A DNA stretch of 64,000 nt from Streptomyces poonensis (GCF_014650915.1 NZ_BMVW01000001.1:806001-870000), one strand, 5' to 3'; shown: positions 26,301 through 35,952, numbered from the stretch's first letter. The notes: generated by a model not told the origin, from the letters alone. Made by a program: numbers and translations.

Positions 26301-27125
26301 GTGAACGCATCTCTTCTTCCGGACGACATCCAGGGCGACCCGTACGCCGCCGCCGACGCCGCCGCGACGCGCCTGCGCGAGCTCACGGGCGCGGAGACCC
26401 ACGACGTCGCCCTCGTGATGGGCTCCGGCTGGGCCCCGGCCGTGGACGCGCTCGGCGCCCCCGAGACCGAGATCCAGGTCACCGAACTGCCGGGCTTCCC
26501 GCCCCCCGCCGTGGAGGGCCACGGCGGCAAGATCCGCTCGTACCGGATCGGTGACAAGCGTGCGCTCGTCTTCCTGGGCCGCACCCACTACTACGAGGGC
26601 CACGGTGTCGCGGCCGTCGCCCACGGCGTCCGCACCGCCGTCGCGGCCGGCGCCAAGACGATCGTCCTGACCAACGGCTGCGGCGGCCTCCGCGCGGACA
26701 TGCGCCCCGGCCAGCCGGTCCTGATCAGCGACCACATCAACCTCACCGCCACCTCCCCCATCGTCGGCGCCAACTTCGTCGACCTCACCGACCTCTACTC
26801 CCCGCGCCTGCGCGCCCTGTGCAAGGAGGTCGACCCCACCCTGGAGGAGGGCGTCTACGCCCAGTTCACGGGCCCGCACTACGAGACCCCGGCCGAGATC
26901 CGCATGGCCCGCACCATCGGCGCCGACCTGGTCGGCATGTCCACGGTGCTGGAGGCCATCGCGGCCCGCGAGGCGGGCGCCGAGGTCCTGGGCATCTCCC
27001 TGGTCACCAACCTCGCCGCCGGCATGACGGGCGAGCCCCTCAACCACGAGGAGGTCCTCCAGGCCGGCCGCGACTCGGCGACCCGGATGGGCTCCCTGCT
27101 GACCCAGGTGCTGAACAAGATCTGA
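26301..27125 (+). CDS. Purine nucleoside phosphorylase (trimeric class)
   Basis: Phosphorolyses inosine, guanosine and their deoxy forms to free base and (deoxy)ribose-1-phosphate. 274 residues, close to trimeric PNPs of the PunA type. Motifs are LVMGSGWAP near the N-terminus, phosphate-binding [10 protein letters not shown], the purine-site segment [13 protein letters not shown] and [16 protein letters not shown] at the end. The GTG at 26301 appears leaderless and a regulon palindrome lies over its -35 region. The phospho-sugar mutase gene follows after 414 bases on the same strand. Product ribose-1-P can enter that mutase, then DeoC for deoxyribose-5-P. Confidence 0.95.
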   Translation: MNASLLPDDIQGDPYAAADAAATRLRELTGAETHDVALVMGSGWAPAVDALGAPETEIQVTELPGFPPPAVEGHGGKIRSYRIGDKRALVFLGRTHYYEGHGVAAVAHGVRTAVAAGAKTIVLTNGCGGLRADMRPGQPVLISDHINLTATSPIVGANFVDLTDLYSPRLRALCKEVDPTLEEGVYAQFTGPHYETPAEIRMARTIGADLVGMSTVLEAIAAREAGAEVLGISLVTNLAAGMTGEPLNHEEVLQAGRDSATRMGSLLTQVLNKI

Positions 27126-27539
27126 CCGCCGGGGGGCGTGACACCGGGCCCCACGGCCGGGCGGCCGCGTACGGCGGGAAGGGGGCGTGTCGGGGGTGTC
27201 CGCGGCAGCGGCCGGCGGTCCACCACCGGCCGCCCTCCCGAAGCGACACGGAACCCGCCGGACCGAGCACGGACACCCCCCGGCGTGTCCCCGACCCACT
27301 CCGAACCGCAGGCGCCCGAGCCACGACGGCGGAGAACACGAACACGCGCCCCCGCCCCCGACACTCCGGCGAACCGCCGGCGGCAACCGGCGGGAAACCA
27401 CGCCCCCGCACCCCGCCCGTACCAAAGCCAGGTGCCCGAGCCCGCCCGACGGGAACTCATCAAGGGCGCACACCCCCAGCGAGCACTCCGGCAAGCCCAG
27501 CGGAGCGCCCCCGTACGACCAAGAGAGGCTGGACCCGAC
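27126..27539. other. Gap without a supported gene
   Basis: The 414 bases between the PNP and mutase genes are very G/C-rich and contain only frames that lack ribosome sites and coding bias. AGAGAGG sits about 12 bases before the mutase GTG, so part of it is the mutase leader. No strong hairpin was recognised, so readthrough from the PNP gene is possible. Confidence 0.5.
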
Positions 27540-29177
27540 GTGCAGGACGAACTCATCGCGCGGGCCAAGGCGTGGCTGGCCGAGGACCCCGACCCGGACA
27601 CCCGTGAGGAACTGGCCGGCCTCATCGACGCCGGCGACACGGCGGAGATCGCGGCGCGCTTCGCCGGCACCCTCCAGTTCGGCACCGCGGGCCTGCGCGG
27701 CGCCCTCGGCGCCGGCCCGATGCGCATGAACCGCGCGGTCGTCATCCGCGCCGCCGCGGGCCTCGCCGCGTACCTCAAGGACCAGGGCCACACGGACGGC
27801 CTCGTCGTCATCGGCTACGACGCCCGTCACAAGTCCGCCGACTTCGCCCGCGACACCGCCGCCGTGATGACCGGCGCGGGTCTGCGCGCCGCGGTCCTCC
27901 CGCGCCCCCTCCCCACCCCCGTCCTCGCCTTCGCGATCCGGCACCTCGGCGCGGTCGCCGGCGTCGAGGTCACCGCGAGCCACAACCCGCCCCGCGACAA
28001 CGGCTACAAGGTCTACCTCGGCGACGGCTCCCAGATCGTCCCCCCGGCGGACGCCGAGATCGCCGCCCGCATCGACGCCGTGGGCGGCCTGGACGACGTA
28101 CCGCGCCCGGACTCCGGCTGGGAGACCCTCGACGACGGTGTCCTCGACGCGTACCTGGCCCGTACGGACGCCGTCCTCGCCCCCGGCTCCCCGCGCACGG
28201 CCCGCACCGTCTACACGGCGATGCACGGCGTCGGCAAGGACGTGGTCCTCGCCGCCTTCGCCCGCGCGGGCTTTCCGGAGCCCGTCCTCGTCGCCGAGCA
28301 GGCCGAACCCGACCCGGACTTCCCGACCGTCGCCTTCCCCAACCCGGAGGAGCCGGGTGCGATGGACCTGGCCTTCGCCACCGCCCGTGCCACGGACCCG
28401 GCCCCCGACCTGGTCATCGCCAACGACCCGGACGCCGACCGCTGCGCCGTCGCCGTGCGTGACGGCGACGGCTGGCGCATGCTCCGCGGCGACGAGGTCG
28501 GCGCGCTCCTCGCGGCCCACCTGGTGCGCCGCGGAGCGCGCGGCACGTTCGCCGAGTCGATCGTCTCCTCCTCCCTCCTCGGCCGCATCGCAGAGAAGGC
28601 GGGCCTGCCGTACGAGGAGACCCTCACCGGCTTCAAGTGGATCGCCCGCGTCGAGGGCCTGCGGTACGGCTACGAGGAGGCCCTCGGCTACTGCGTCGAC
28701 CCGGAGGGCGTGCGCGACAAGGACGGCGTCACCGCCGCGCTCCTGGTCACCGAGCTCGCCTCCGTGCTCAAGGAGGAGAAGCGCACGCTCCTCGACCTCC
28801 TGGACGACCTCGCGGTCGAGCACGGGCTGCACGCCACGGACCAGCTCTCGGTCCGCGTCCAGGACCTGTCGGTCATCGCGGACGCCATGCGCCGGCTGCG
28901 CGAGCACCCGCCGACCGAACTCGCGGGCCTGCCCGTCACCCGCGCCGAGGATCTGACCGAGGGCACGGACACGCTGCCGCCCACGGACGGCCTGCGCTAC
29001 ACGCTGGACGGCGCCCGGGTGATCGTCCGCCCGAGCGGCACGGAGCCGAAGCTGAAGTGCTACCTGGAGGTGGTCGTCCCGGTCACCGCGCACGACGCTC
29101 TCCCGGCGGCCCGCGAGAAGGCGGCGGACCTGCTCGCCGCGCTCAAGCGGGACCTGTCGGCGGCGGCGGGCATCTGA
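27540..29177 (+). CDS. Phospho-sugar mutase (alpha-D-phosphohexomutase family)
   Basis: Four-domain phosphomutase of 545 residues. Domain 1 has the phosphorylated Ser147 in EVTASHNPPRDNGYK; domain 2 has the Mg loop NDPDADRCAV (Asp-x-Asp-x-Asp-Arg); domain 3 has the sugar-ring motif GFKWIARVEGLRYGYEEALG; domain 4 has the phosphate-binding RPSGTEPK. The long insert and GYEEALGYCVDPEGVRDKDG place it with PGM2-like enzymes that act on pentose as well as hexose phosphates. In this nucleoside context a phosphopentomutase role (ribose-1-P to ribose-5-P) is the best inference; Streptomyces annotations often say phosphomannomutase. GTG start. It is followed by a strong bidirectional hairpin. Confidence 0.93.
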   Translation: MQDELIARAKAWLAEDPDPDTREELAGLIDAGDTAEIAARFAGTLQFGTAGLRGALGAGPMRMNRAVVIRAAAGLAAYLKDQGHTDGLVVIGYDARHKSADFARDTAAVMTGAGLRAAVLPRPLPTPVLAFAIRHLGAVAGVEVTASHNPPRDNGYKVYLGDGSQIVPPADAEIAARIDAVGGLDDVPRPDSGWETLDDGVLDAYLARTDAVLAPGSPRTARTVYTAMHGVGKDVVLAAFARAGFPEPVLVAEQAEPDPDFPTVAFPNPEEPGAMDLAFATARATDPAPDLVIANDPDADRCAVAVRDGDGWRMLRGDEVGALLAAHLVRRGARGTFAESIVSSSLLGRIAEKAGLPYEETLTGFKWIARVEGLRYGYEEALGYCVDPEGVRDKDGVTAALLVTELASVLKEEKRTLLDLLDDLAVEHGLHATDQLSVRVQDLSVIADAMRRLREHPPTELAGLPVTRAEDLTEGTDTLPPTDGLRYTLDGARVIVRPSGTEPKLKCYLEVVVPVTAHDALPAAREKAADLLAALKRDLSAAAGI

Positions 29178-29215
29178 GCCGCCGCCACCACAGCCACGGA
29201 ACCGGCGCACGCTGA

Positions 29216-29246
29216 CGAGGGGGTGTCCCGCCGGGGCACCCCCTCG
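29216..29246. terminator. Bidirectional terminator
   Basis: CGAGGGGGTG at 29216-29225 pairs with CACCCCCTCG at 29237-29246, with an inner CCC/GGG extension. It lies between the mutase stop (29177) and the convergent disrupted gene (stop 29249). Confidence 0.85.
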
Positions 29247-29248
29247 CC

Positions 29249-29685
29249 TCAGCCGGAGGCCGCGGTGGTGGGGTCGGACGGGGCGGCGCCGGGGGCGGCG
29301 CCGGTGGTGTCGGTGGGCGTGGAGGAAGCCGGGGCTTCGGTGGACGGACCGGGGTCCGGGGCGGTCTCCTCGGAGGTCTCCGTGGGTACGGGTTCGGCGG
29401 TGGGGCCGATGGGCGTTTCACGCGGGCCGTGCCGGGGTTCCCGCCCGGCTCTTGCGCGGCCGGCGGCGGTGCCACGGGGGCACCGAAGCCGTCGCCCACG
29501 TCCGCCTCGCCCGGCCGGCCGGCGTCCCCCTCGCCATCCGCGTCGGCCGAGCCGTCCGCATCGGCCGGGCCGTCCGCATCGGCCGGGCCGTCCGCATCGG
29601 CCGGGCCGTCCGTGCCGCGCAGGCCACGCCGGGTGCGCAGCCGTGTACCCACACGGCGCACGGGTCTGGTGAGCGAACGGGGCAT
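29249..29685 (-). pseudogene. Frameshifted repeat-bearing gene
   Basis: A gene that needs one reading-frame change. The N-terminal part starts at ATG 29685 with CAGGAG eight bases upstream, reads MPRSLTRPVRRVGTRLRTRR, then four six-residue Ala-Asp-Ala-Asp-Gly-Pro type repeats and APVAPPPAAQEPGG. Past about 29440 this frame loses GC3 bias and turns Arg/Pro-rich, while the -1 frame becomes a well-biased Thr/Pro/Ser-rich tail (TETSEETAPDPGPSTEAP) ending at 29249. A one-base deletion between about 29480 and 29410 would explain this; true decay, a sequencing error or programmed shifting cannot be separated here. No signal peptide or known domain is seen. It lies downstream of the Pst-like cluster on the same strand. 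Confidence 0.6.
29551..29604. repeat. 18-bp tandem repeat, three exact copies
   Basis: GCCGTCCGCATCGGCCGG occurs three times in register (29551, 29569, 29587), flanked by diverged copies at about 29533 and 29605. In the minus-strand gene it encodes repeated Ala-Asp-Ala-Asp-Gly-Pro. Confidence 0.92.
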
Positions 29686-30094
29686 GAAGGCACTCCTGGG
29701 AGCAGGAACACGAGGAACTGGGGAATCGGGAATTGGCAGGCCCGCACACGGAGATGTGGCGTTCCGGTTCGGCGTCCGACGCTAGGCAACGGGGGGGGCG
29801 GCCACGCCGGTGCCCCTGGCCGACTCCGAGGGGCTGAGGAGAGGTGAACAAGCAGTTCGCTTCGCGTGCGTGCGCCCCTGGTATCCCGAATGCCCCCTGA
29901 TTCACACGGAGTTGGGCTGTCGCATGCTCCCCGGCCGCCCGCTCCGCCCTCTTCCGCCCCACCATGGGACGGCGGTCCGGAGCACGCCGCCCACCCCCCT
30001 GGCGCGGCGTCCGGACCAGGCGGCGGACCGCCCGCCCCCTCAACTCACGGGACGTACGCCGCCACAGGCCGGACGCGGGTGCCAGCCGCCCCTC
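29686..30094. other. Gap without a supported gene
   Basis: About 410 bases between the sortase-like lipoprotein gene and the disrupted gene. It contains a run of eight G at 29791-29798 or close to it and a less GC-rich part (29690-29780) that may carry the promoter of the disrupted gene. Frames that cross it lack coding bias and ribosome sites. Confidence 0.5.
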
Positions 30095-30895
30095 TCAGAT
30101 CCGCAGGAGATAGCTGAACCCCGTGTCCGGCCCCACGCACGACTGAAGGGTGAGGTCGCCCCAGTACAGCCCGGCCGCCGGTACACCGCGCCCGGGGGTG
30201 ACGTAGTTCGCGTACACCTCGTAGGTCCGGCTGCCGCGCACGGTGGTCAGCGTGACGCGGGTGCCGACGGGCAGGTCGGCGAACCGGTCGAAGCCGTTGC
30301 AGTAGTCGTGGCCGACGATGACGAGGGTCTCCATCTCGTACCCGTCCTCCCGCCCGATCTCCGGGCCGGCCCACTGGACGGCGTCGCGGCAGGCGTCCAC
30401 GTCGCTCTGGTCGCCGCGCGCGACGTACGACGACCAGCCGCCGATCCGGATGACGGCACGGCCGGGCGCCGGGTTGGGTCCGGTGCCGCCGGCAGCGCGC
30501 TCGCGGGCGGTCGGAGTGCTCGGCGGCGCGGTGCGGGAGAGGTCGGGGCCGCGGGTGCGGCGGGTGGCGGCCGGGGCGGAGGGTGCCCGCGTGGCGGGGG
30601 CGGACGCGGCCCGGGACGTACGGCCGGCGGCGGGGCTCGGCGGCGGGAAGGCGGGGGCGGAGGTGGCCGGTCCGTTCGTGGCGGCGGCCGGGCCGCTCGC
30701 GGAGGAGGACGGCCCGGCCGTCGCCGCCGCCGTCGGCCCGGAGGCGTCCTGCGCCCGCGCGAGGGGGGTCCGCCCCGTCCCTGTGGCGGCGTCGCCGCCG
30801 GGGGTGCCGCAGCCCGCGAGCAGGGCGGCCACGGTCGCGGTCGCCAGCACGGCCGCGGCCCCCGCCGCCCGGGGCCGTACGGGCCGCCGTGTCAC
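30095..30895 (-). CDS. Lipoprotein with sortase-like domain
   Basis: Secreted lipoprotein of 266 residues. The N-terminus has a signal with lipobox LLAGC (Cys29), then about 110 residues of Ala/Pro/Ser/Thr linker. From about 147 ([15 protein letters not shown]) a sortase-type barrel is visible: His196 in [20 protein letters not shown], Cys253 in GDLTLQSC and Arg265 in the last residues LLRI match the His-Cys-Arg triad in order and spacing. Cys169 and Cys199 could form a disulfide. It is more diverged than class E sortases, so activity is uncertain. The GTG at 30895 overlaps the PstB stop by four bases, which shows translational coupling to the ABC ATPase. Last intact gene of the cluster. Confidence 0.8.
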   Translation of the reverse strand: MTRRPVRPRAAGAAAVLATATVAALLAGCGTPGGDAATGTGRTPLARAQDASGPTAAATAGPSSSASGPAAATNGPATSAPAFPPPSPAAGRTSRAASAPATRAPSAPAATRRTRGPDLSRTAPPSTPTARERAAGGTGPNPAPGRAVIRIGGWSSYVARGDQSDVDACRDAVQWAGPEIGREDGYEMETLVIVGHDYCNGFDRFADLPVGTRVTLTTVRGSRTYEVYANYVTPGRGVPAAGLYWGDLTLQSCVGPDTGFSYLLRI

Positions 30896-31770
30896 CCGAA
30901 GCGCCCGTTCACGTAGTCGGACGTCCGCTCGTCCTGCGGCGAGTCGAACATCGCCTCGGTGTCGCCGTGTTCGACGATCACGCCCGGTGTGCCGTGGGAG
31001 GCCAGGAAGAAGGCGCAGGTGTCGGAGACGCGGGCGGCCTGCTGCATGTTGTGGGTGACGATGACGATGGTCACCTCGGACTTCAGCTCGGCGATGGTCT
31101 CCTCGATGCGCCGGGTGGAGGTCGGGTCGAGCGCCGAGCAGGGTTCGTCCATGAGCAGCACCCTGGGCCGCACGGCCAGGGAGCGGGCGATGCACAGACG
31201 CTGCTGCTGGCCGCCGGAGAGGGCGCCGCCGGGCTGGCGGAGCCGGTCCTTGACCTCCTTCCACAGCCCGCCCTTGGTCAGGCACTCCTCGACCAGGTCG
31301 TCCTTGCCCTCCTTGGACGCCTTGATGGCGTTGAGCCTCAGCCCGGCGAGGACGTTGTCGTAGATCGACATGGCGGGGAAGGGGTTCGGCTTCTGGAAGA
31401 CCATGCCGATCTCGCGGCGGGCGTGGGTGATGCGCCGGCCGCGGTCGTAGATGTCCTGCTCGTCGAGGAGGACGCGGCCCGCGAGCGAGGCCGAGCCGAT
31501 CAGCTCGTGCATCCGGTTGAGGATGCGCAGAAAGGTCGACTTGCCGCAGCCGGAGGGGCCGATGAGGGCGGTGACCTGGCGGGCGGGCATGGTGAGCGAG
31601 ACCCGGTCGAGGACCTTGTGGTCGCCGAACCAGGCCGAGACCGCTTCGGCGCGCAGGGTCGCCGGGCCCCGGCCGGTGACGACCCGCGGTACGACGACGG
31701 TGTCCGCCAGGTCGGCGGTTGCGGTGGCGGTTGTGGTGGCGGTTGCGGTACCGGTGATGTCGGTGGACAT
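30892..31770 (-). CDS. pstB: PstB-like ABC transporter ATPase
   Basis: ATPase of 292 residues of the phosphate-importer class. A 35-residue Thr/Ala leader precedes the core; Walker [10 protein letters not shown] is at 71-79, PstB-specific segments are [10 protein letters not shown] and [19 protein letters not shown], the signature is [16 protein letters not shown], Walker B is [13 protein letters not shown], and the switch His is in [14 protein letters not shown]. It is the only ATPase of this cluster yet is separated from pstC-pstA by five genes. The start ATG has GGGAG about 12 bases upstream. It lies 80 bases after the sortase homolog. Energises uptake through the PstC/PstA permeases, by inference from family and neighbours. 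Confidence 0.93.
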   Translation of the reverse strand: MSTDITGTATATTTATATADLADTVVVPRVVTGRGPATLRAEAVSAWFGDHKVLDRVSLTMPARQVTALIGPSGCGKSTFLRILNRMHELIGSASLAGRVLLDEQDIYDRGRRITHARREIGMVFQKPNPFPAMSIYDNVLAGLRLNAIKASKEGKDDLVEECLTKGGLWKEVKDRLRQPGGALSGGQQQRLCIARSLAVRPRVLLMDEPCSALDPTSTRRIEETIAELKSEVTIVIVTHNMQQAARVSDTCAFFLASHGTPGVIVEHGDTEAMFDSPQDERTSDYVNGRFG

Positions 31771-31849
31771 GGGTGGTGTCAGCTCCCGGGAGGCTCTGGT
31801 CGGCTGATCGGCCGGTCGGTTGATCGGCCGGTCGTTCGGAGGGCGTCGG

Positions 31850-32800
31850 TCAGAGGAGGTTCGGCAGCAGCTCGGTGAGGGCGCCCGCGTCGGCGAGGCC
31901 CAGCGCGGCCAGCACGGGCACGGCGCAGATCCAGGTCTGCCAGTTGCCCCAGAAGCGGTGCGCGGCCACCGTCAGCAGCGAGGCGAGCAGCAGGCCCTGG
32001 GTCCACAGGAAGACCGCGAGCCAGGCGTCGCCGTGGGTGCCCAGCACCTGTTCGGAGTCGGCGATCCAGCCGGAGGCCAGGACGCGCGGCGGGCTGGGCT
32101 GCACGGGCGTGAGCAGCTTGGCGTCGACGCGCAGCACGCCGCTCGGGGTGTAGGGCCCGCCAGTGGCGGTGATGAGGGTGAGCCGTCCCTGTCCTTCGGC
32201 GATCGGGGCGGGCAGTTCGTCGCCGGCCCGGCGGACGCCGGTGACCTCGTAGACCGCCTTGCCCTGGCCGGTGGTCAGTTCGACGCGGCTGCCGGTGGGG
32301 AGCCGGCGGATGTCCTTGAAGGGGCTGCCGTAGGCCCACTGGCGGCCCATGACGACGGAGGTGCCGGCCTGGCCGGGCAGCGGGGTGTCCCGGCGGTGGC
32401 CGGGCCCCGACATCAGTACCTCGGACGTGGTCCCCTCGGCGACGACCTCTTCCAGATCGAGCGCGGGGATCCGCAGCAGCGCCACGGGGGCGCCCATCTC
32501 CAGCAGGTTGCCCTCGTAGTCGCGCTGTCCCACGGGGGCGATGCCGAGGGCGAGCTGGCGGCGCAGTTCGTCGTAGGCGATCTCCTGGGCGCGGGCGTGC
32601 TGGAGGTGACCGGCGATCGTGAGGTTCGCGGCGAACCCGAGCAGCACGGCGGCCAGGACGCACAGGGCCGCCCCGGCGAGTGCGAGCCCGGGGCGGGCGG
32701 GGGGCCGCGGCCCGTCCTTGCGGGGTGCGGCGGGCGCGGGCGACGGAGGTGGTGGTACGGCGGGCGGGGCGGCCGTGGGCGGCGGGGCGAGCGTGGTCAC
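31850..32800 (-). CDS. Multi-pass sortase homolog lacking catalytic His and Cys
   Basis: Membrane protein of 316 residues. A Pro-rich cytosolic leader and helix (about 39-62) precede a sortase domain that aligns with class E enzymes: [38 protein letters not shown] and [19 protein letters not shown]. The catalytic His in the family motif GHR is Arg153 here ([10 protein letters not shown]), and the Cys of TLxTC is Ala212 ([10 protein letters not shown]); Arg224 remains. Two further helices (about 256-278 and 288-308) follow, unlike ordinary sortases. It is therefore probably not a transpeptidase and may bind or present sorting signals. It lies between the MASTG surface protein gene and pstB. 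GTG start with CAGGAG upstream. Confidence 0.85.
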   Translation of the reverse strand: MTTLAPPPTAAPPAVPPPPSPAPAAPRKDGPRPPARPGLALAGAALCVLAAVLLGFAANLTIAGHLQHARAQEIAYDELRRQLALGIAPVGQRDYEGNLLEMGAPVALLRIPALDLEEVVAEGTTSEVLMSGPGHRRDTPLPGQAGTSVVMGRQWAYGSPFKDIRRLPTGSRVELTTGQGKAVYEVTGVRRAGDELPAPIAEGQGRLTLITATGGPYTPSGVLRVDAKLLTPVQPSPPRVLASGWIADSEQVLGTHGDAWLAVFLWTQGLLLASLLTVAAHRFWGNWQTWICAVPVLAALGLADAGALTELLPNLL

Positions 32801-32937
32801 GGGGTGCGCTCCTGGGAGGCGGGCGGGTGGACGGAGCGGCGGGCGGGCCCGGGGGAACGTCGGTGTGCGTCCCCGGACCGCCCGGCCGGTCGGTGGTGCC
32901 GCGGTTCGGTGGTCCAGCGGTGCCGCGGTTCGGTGGT

Positions 32938-34611
32938 TCAGCGGTGCTGCGGGGTGTCTCCGCCGAAGGCCAGCAGGCCCTTGCGGCGCATGTGGATCAC
33001 CAGGGCCGAACCGGCGCAGAGCAGCGCGAGCGCGGTCAGTCCGACGGCGCCGGCCTGGGCGCCGGTGGAGGCCATGGAGCCGCCGGTTCCGGTGCCGCCG
33101 GTCCCGCCGGTGCCGCCGCCGGTCGAGCCGCCCGTGCCGGTGCCGCCGCCGTCGGTGCCGCCGTTGTCCGTCCCGCCGGTGTCACCGGGTGTCGTCTCGG
33201 AACCGGAGGGCTCGGGGCTCTCGCCCGGCTCCTCACCGGTGGTGAACGCGAACGCGACGGAGTGCCCGTCGGCCTTGTCCTCGGCCAGCGTCAGCACGTG
33301 GTCACCGTCCTCGATCTTCTCCGGGACGGTGAACTCGTACTCCTCGACGGTGCCGTCGCCGTTCGCCTCGGCGTCCTCGAAGGTCTCCTCGCTGTCGGCG
33401 AGGGTGACCTCGACCGTGGCCTCGGCGGTGTAGCCGCGGGCGGTGATCCGCACGGTCTGGCCGGGCCGGAGGTTCGGGTTCGCGTCGAGGGCGGTGCCGT
33501 CCTCGTCGGTGACGTCCAGGTCGGCGGGCTCGGCCGGGTCGGGGGACTCCTCCACCTCGTCGGTGCTGACGAAGCTGAAGTTCGCGGAGTTGCCGCCGAG
33601 CGAGAAGCGCAGGTCGTGCTCGTCGTTGCTCAGGCCGTCGGGCACGGTGAACGCGTAGTCGGTGATGGTGCCGTCCGGGCCGGCGGTGACGTCCTCGAAC
33701 GTCGCGTTGCTGTTGGTGACGTTCACGGCCGCCCTGGCTCCCGGCTCGAAGCCCTGCACCGTGACCTTCACGGTCTCGCCGATGTGGAGGGTCGGCTTGG
33801 CGCCGAGCGGGTCGCCGTCGGCGTCCTTGGCGCTGACGACGTACCCGGTCTGCGTGCCCACGTCGTCCTGTGCGCCGCTGTACGCGTCGGGGTCGGCGGG
33901 GGTGAACGTGGCGGTGTACGACGTGGCGCCGCCGACCGCGGGTGCCTTGACCGTCTTCTCGGCCGTGCCGCCGGTGACCTCGGCCGTGCCGAGAGCGGTC
34001 TCACCCCGCTTGAACTCCACCGTGCCCGCGGCGTCGGCGGGCCGCACGGTGGCCGTGAGCTTGACGTCCCCGTTGACGGGGACGTCGGTGGACGCGTTCA
34101 GTTCGAGGGTCGTGGCCTGCTGCTCCAGCAGGGTCCAGGTGTCTCCGGACACCCGGATCTTGGCGAGGAAGCGGTCGGCGCTCGGGCTCGTGCCGCACGT
34201 CAGTGCCAGCGTGTACGTGCCGTCGTAGGGGGCGGTGCCGAGCGCGGCCTGCAGGCTTCCGCTGCCCGCCGACTTGAGGTCCACCGTGAACGGGGCCGTT
34301 CCGGCCTCGACCTTCTCCGTCGACAGGGCGAGGGCGTAGCCCGCGGGAACGCCGCTGCCCTCCACGATCACCCGCAGCAGGACGTTGCCCGGGGCGGTCA
34401 TGCCGGCGCAGCCGGTGCTCGACGTGGCGGACGTGGCCATGGGAGAGTCCGAGATCTTGCCCGAGGCGGGGTTGAGCGTGAACTTCCCCAGGTCCGTGTC
34501 CGCGTCCGCACGGCTGGACAGGGCCAGCACCCCGGCCAGGGCGGCGAACAGCAGGGCGCAGCAGGTCAACAGCGATATCGGTGATCTGAGGTGTGCGAGT
34601 CGGTGGTTCAT
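32938..34611 (-). CDS. Ig-like surface protein with MASTG sorting signal
   Basis: Secreted protein of 557 residues. A signal segment (about 8-33, SLLTCCALLFAALAGVLALS) is followed by an N-terminal Cys-containing domain and at least three beta-sandwich repeats: one of the bacterial Ig 3/5 kind (STDVPVNGDVKLTATVRPAD) and two related modules (HIGETVKVTVQGFEPGARAA; RPGQTVRITARGYTAEATVE). A Gly/Thr spacer leads to MASTG at 513-517, a helix and a positive tail HMRRKG, the layout of an LAxTG-type sortase substrate. The ATG at 34611 is preceded by a G-rich stretch. Its natural partners are the two sortase-fold proteins downstream. Likely an outer-surface component of the cluster. Confidence 0.85.
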   Translation of the reverse strand: MNHRLAHLRSPISLLTCCALLFAALAGVLALSSRADADTDLGKFTLNPASGKISDSPMATSATSSTGCAGMTAPGNVLLRVIVEGSGVPAGYALALSTEKVEAGTAPFTVDLKSAGSGSLQAALGTAPYDGTYTLALTCGTSPSADRFLAKIRVSGDTWTLLEQQATTLELNASTDVPVNGDVKLTATVRPADAAGTVEFKRGETALGTAEVTGGTAEKTVKAPAVGGATSYTATFTPADPDAYSGAQDDVGTQTGYVVSAKDADGDPLGAKPTLHIGETVKVTVQGFEPGARAAVNVTNSNATFEDVTAGPDGTITDYAFTVPDGLSNDEHDLRFSLGGNSANFSFVSTDEVEESPDPAEPADLDVTDEDGTALDANPNLRPGQTVRITARGYTAEATVEVTLADSEETFEDAEANGDGTVEEYEFTVPEKIEDGDHVLTLAEDKADGHSVAFAFTTGEEPGESPEPSGSETTPGDTGGTDNGGTDGGGTGTGGSTGGGTGGTGGTGTGGSMASTGAQAGAVGLTALALLCAGSALVIHMRRKGLLAFGGDTPQHR

Positions 34612-34719
34612 CTCACGGTCCCCCCATTGGGATTCGGTCGGGATGGCGGTCGGGATGGGATACGCCGCTGGGCCGGGCACCCGATGGGTGCCCGGCCGGT
34701 GTGCGGTGCGGGGTGGTGA

Positions 34720-35706
34720 TCAGCGCTCGGCCTGGAAGGCCTGGGCGCCGCAGTCGGCACCGAGGGTGCCGAAGCCGTAGTCGGTGATGGTGGCGGCCGC
34801 CGCGCAGACCTTCGAGCCGGAGCCCACGAAGGTCGACGCGATCTTCGCGTCGGTCAGCTTGCCGGTCGGGACGACGTTGTAGACGTCACGGGCGAGGGGG
34901 AAGGCGGTGTTCAGCTTGTTGCCGTCGGTGGCGACGCGCGGGGCGACCCCGTCGATGCCGCCCAGGGCGGCGTCGCCGAGACGGTTCTCGACCGTGAACT
35001 TCTCCTGGGCGATGTACTGGGCCACGGAGAAGGGGACGATGTCGCCCGCGCTGTCCAGCACGGTGCCGTCGTTCTCCTGGACGCCCTGCTGGACGCAGGT
35101 GCCGGGCGTCGTCACCTCGATGGACTGGAGGAAGAACTGCCGGGTGCCGGAGTTGGCCTGCGGCAGGACCGGGGTGAGCGTGACGCCGTTCAGCGACGTC
35201 AGGTTGCACTCGTAGATGTTCTTGAGCTGGGCCTTGGTCAGGTTGCTCGGCAGGGCGCTGCCGGAGGTCTTCGCCCAGGAGACCGCGTCCTTGGCGTACC
35301 TGAGCCAGGTCAGGTCCGTGGTGGAGGTGTCCACCGGGCCACGCGAGGAGCGGGCGAAGTCGAAACAGCCGGTGCCGTTGTCCACGGCGGCGCGCAGGGC
35401 GTCGATGCCGGCCGAGGAACCGTTCGGACGCGCGATGTCGGTGCAGGCGGCCGTCGACTTGGTCGTGATCCTGGAGCTGCCCGTGGCGTTCCAGGACGCG
35501 ATGACCTTCGCGTTGGCGCTGTCCTTGACGACGTCGCCGAGGCCGTTCAGCACGTCCTGGGTGGTGTCGGAGCCGGAGCCCGCCAGCTGGCGCAGCTCGG
35601 TCACCGGGTTGGGGTCCGCGTAGGCGGCGGGAACGGCCAGGGCGCCCAGGCCGAGGGCTGCAGCACCGATACCGGCACCGATACGCATGCGGGACTTGAC
35701 GTTCAC
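34720..35706 (-). CDS. Secreted PstS-like substrate-binding protein
   Basis: A 328-residue exported protein. The signal peptide (RIGAGIGAAALGLGALAVPAAYA) is followed by ELRQLAGSGSDTTQDVLNGL, the GSGSDTT motif of the PstS-like (PBP_like_2) class, and SRITTKS and CFDFARSSRG in positions of the ligand loops. Several Cys pairs suggest disulfides. No transmembrane helix or lipobox is present, so it may be free in the wall or handed to the surface protein. GTG at 35706 has GGAGGAG seven bases upstream. A hairpin and a less GC-rich 200-base leader separate it from the preceding gene, so it may have its own promoter. Confidence 0.85.
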   Translation of the reverse strand: MNVKSRMRIGAGIGAAALGLGALAVPAAYADPNPVTELRQLAGSGSDTTQDVLNGLGDVVKDSANAKVIASWNATGSSRITTKSTAACTDIARPNGSSAGIDALRAAVDNGTGCFDFARSSRGPVDTSTTDLTWLRYAKDAVSWAKTSGSALPSNLTKAQLKNIYECNLTSLNGVTLTPVLPQANSGTRQFFLQSIEVTTPGTCVQQGVQENDGTVLDSAGDIVPFSVAQYIAQEKFTVENRLGDAALGGIDGVAPRVATDGNKLNTAFPLARDVYNVVPTGKLTDAKIASTFVGSGSKVCAAAATITDYGFGTLGADCGAQAFQAER

Positions 35707-35952
35707 TTCGGTTCTCCTCCGTGGAAACGGATCGAGGAATGGACGTGCAAGTGAATCCGGATTGTTTGACGACACCGACCCGTCGATCGGCCGGGTAGAA
35801 CAATCCCGCGTACTCGCCCCGGCGACCACCAATTCCAGTCGCGCATCAGGTTACGAATCCCTTTCCTAGACGACTCATAGAGAATGCACGGAATGATGTG
35901 CGTGTGCCCCGGGGCCGTACGCGCCCCGGGGAACACGGGCACCTCGGGACGG
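35707..35952. promoter_or_regulatory. Leader region of the third binding protein
   Basis: 246 bases with lower GC content than the rest of the cluster, starting (in transcription direction) with the hairpin at 35931-35907. Probably holds a promoter separating the pstC-pstA-pstS part from the surface-protein part; no confident -35/-10 pair could be assigned. Confidence 0.4.
35907..35931 (-). terminator. Hairpin inside the Pst-like cluster
   Basis: Nine-bp stem (CCCCGGGGC at 35907-35915 with GCCCCGGGG at 35923-35931) and seven-base loop, 22 bases after the stop of the large binding protein. Terminator or processing site. Confidence 0.65.

Noticed and set aside
25935..29210. Minus-strand frame of 1091 codons opposite PNP and the mutase
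   Set aside because: Shadow of two well-supported genes; no start signal and no coding bias of its own.
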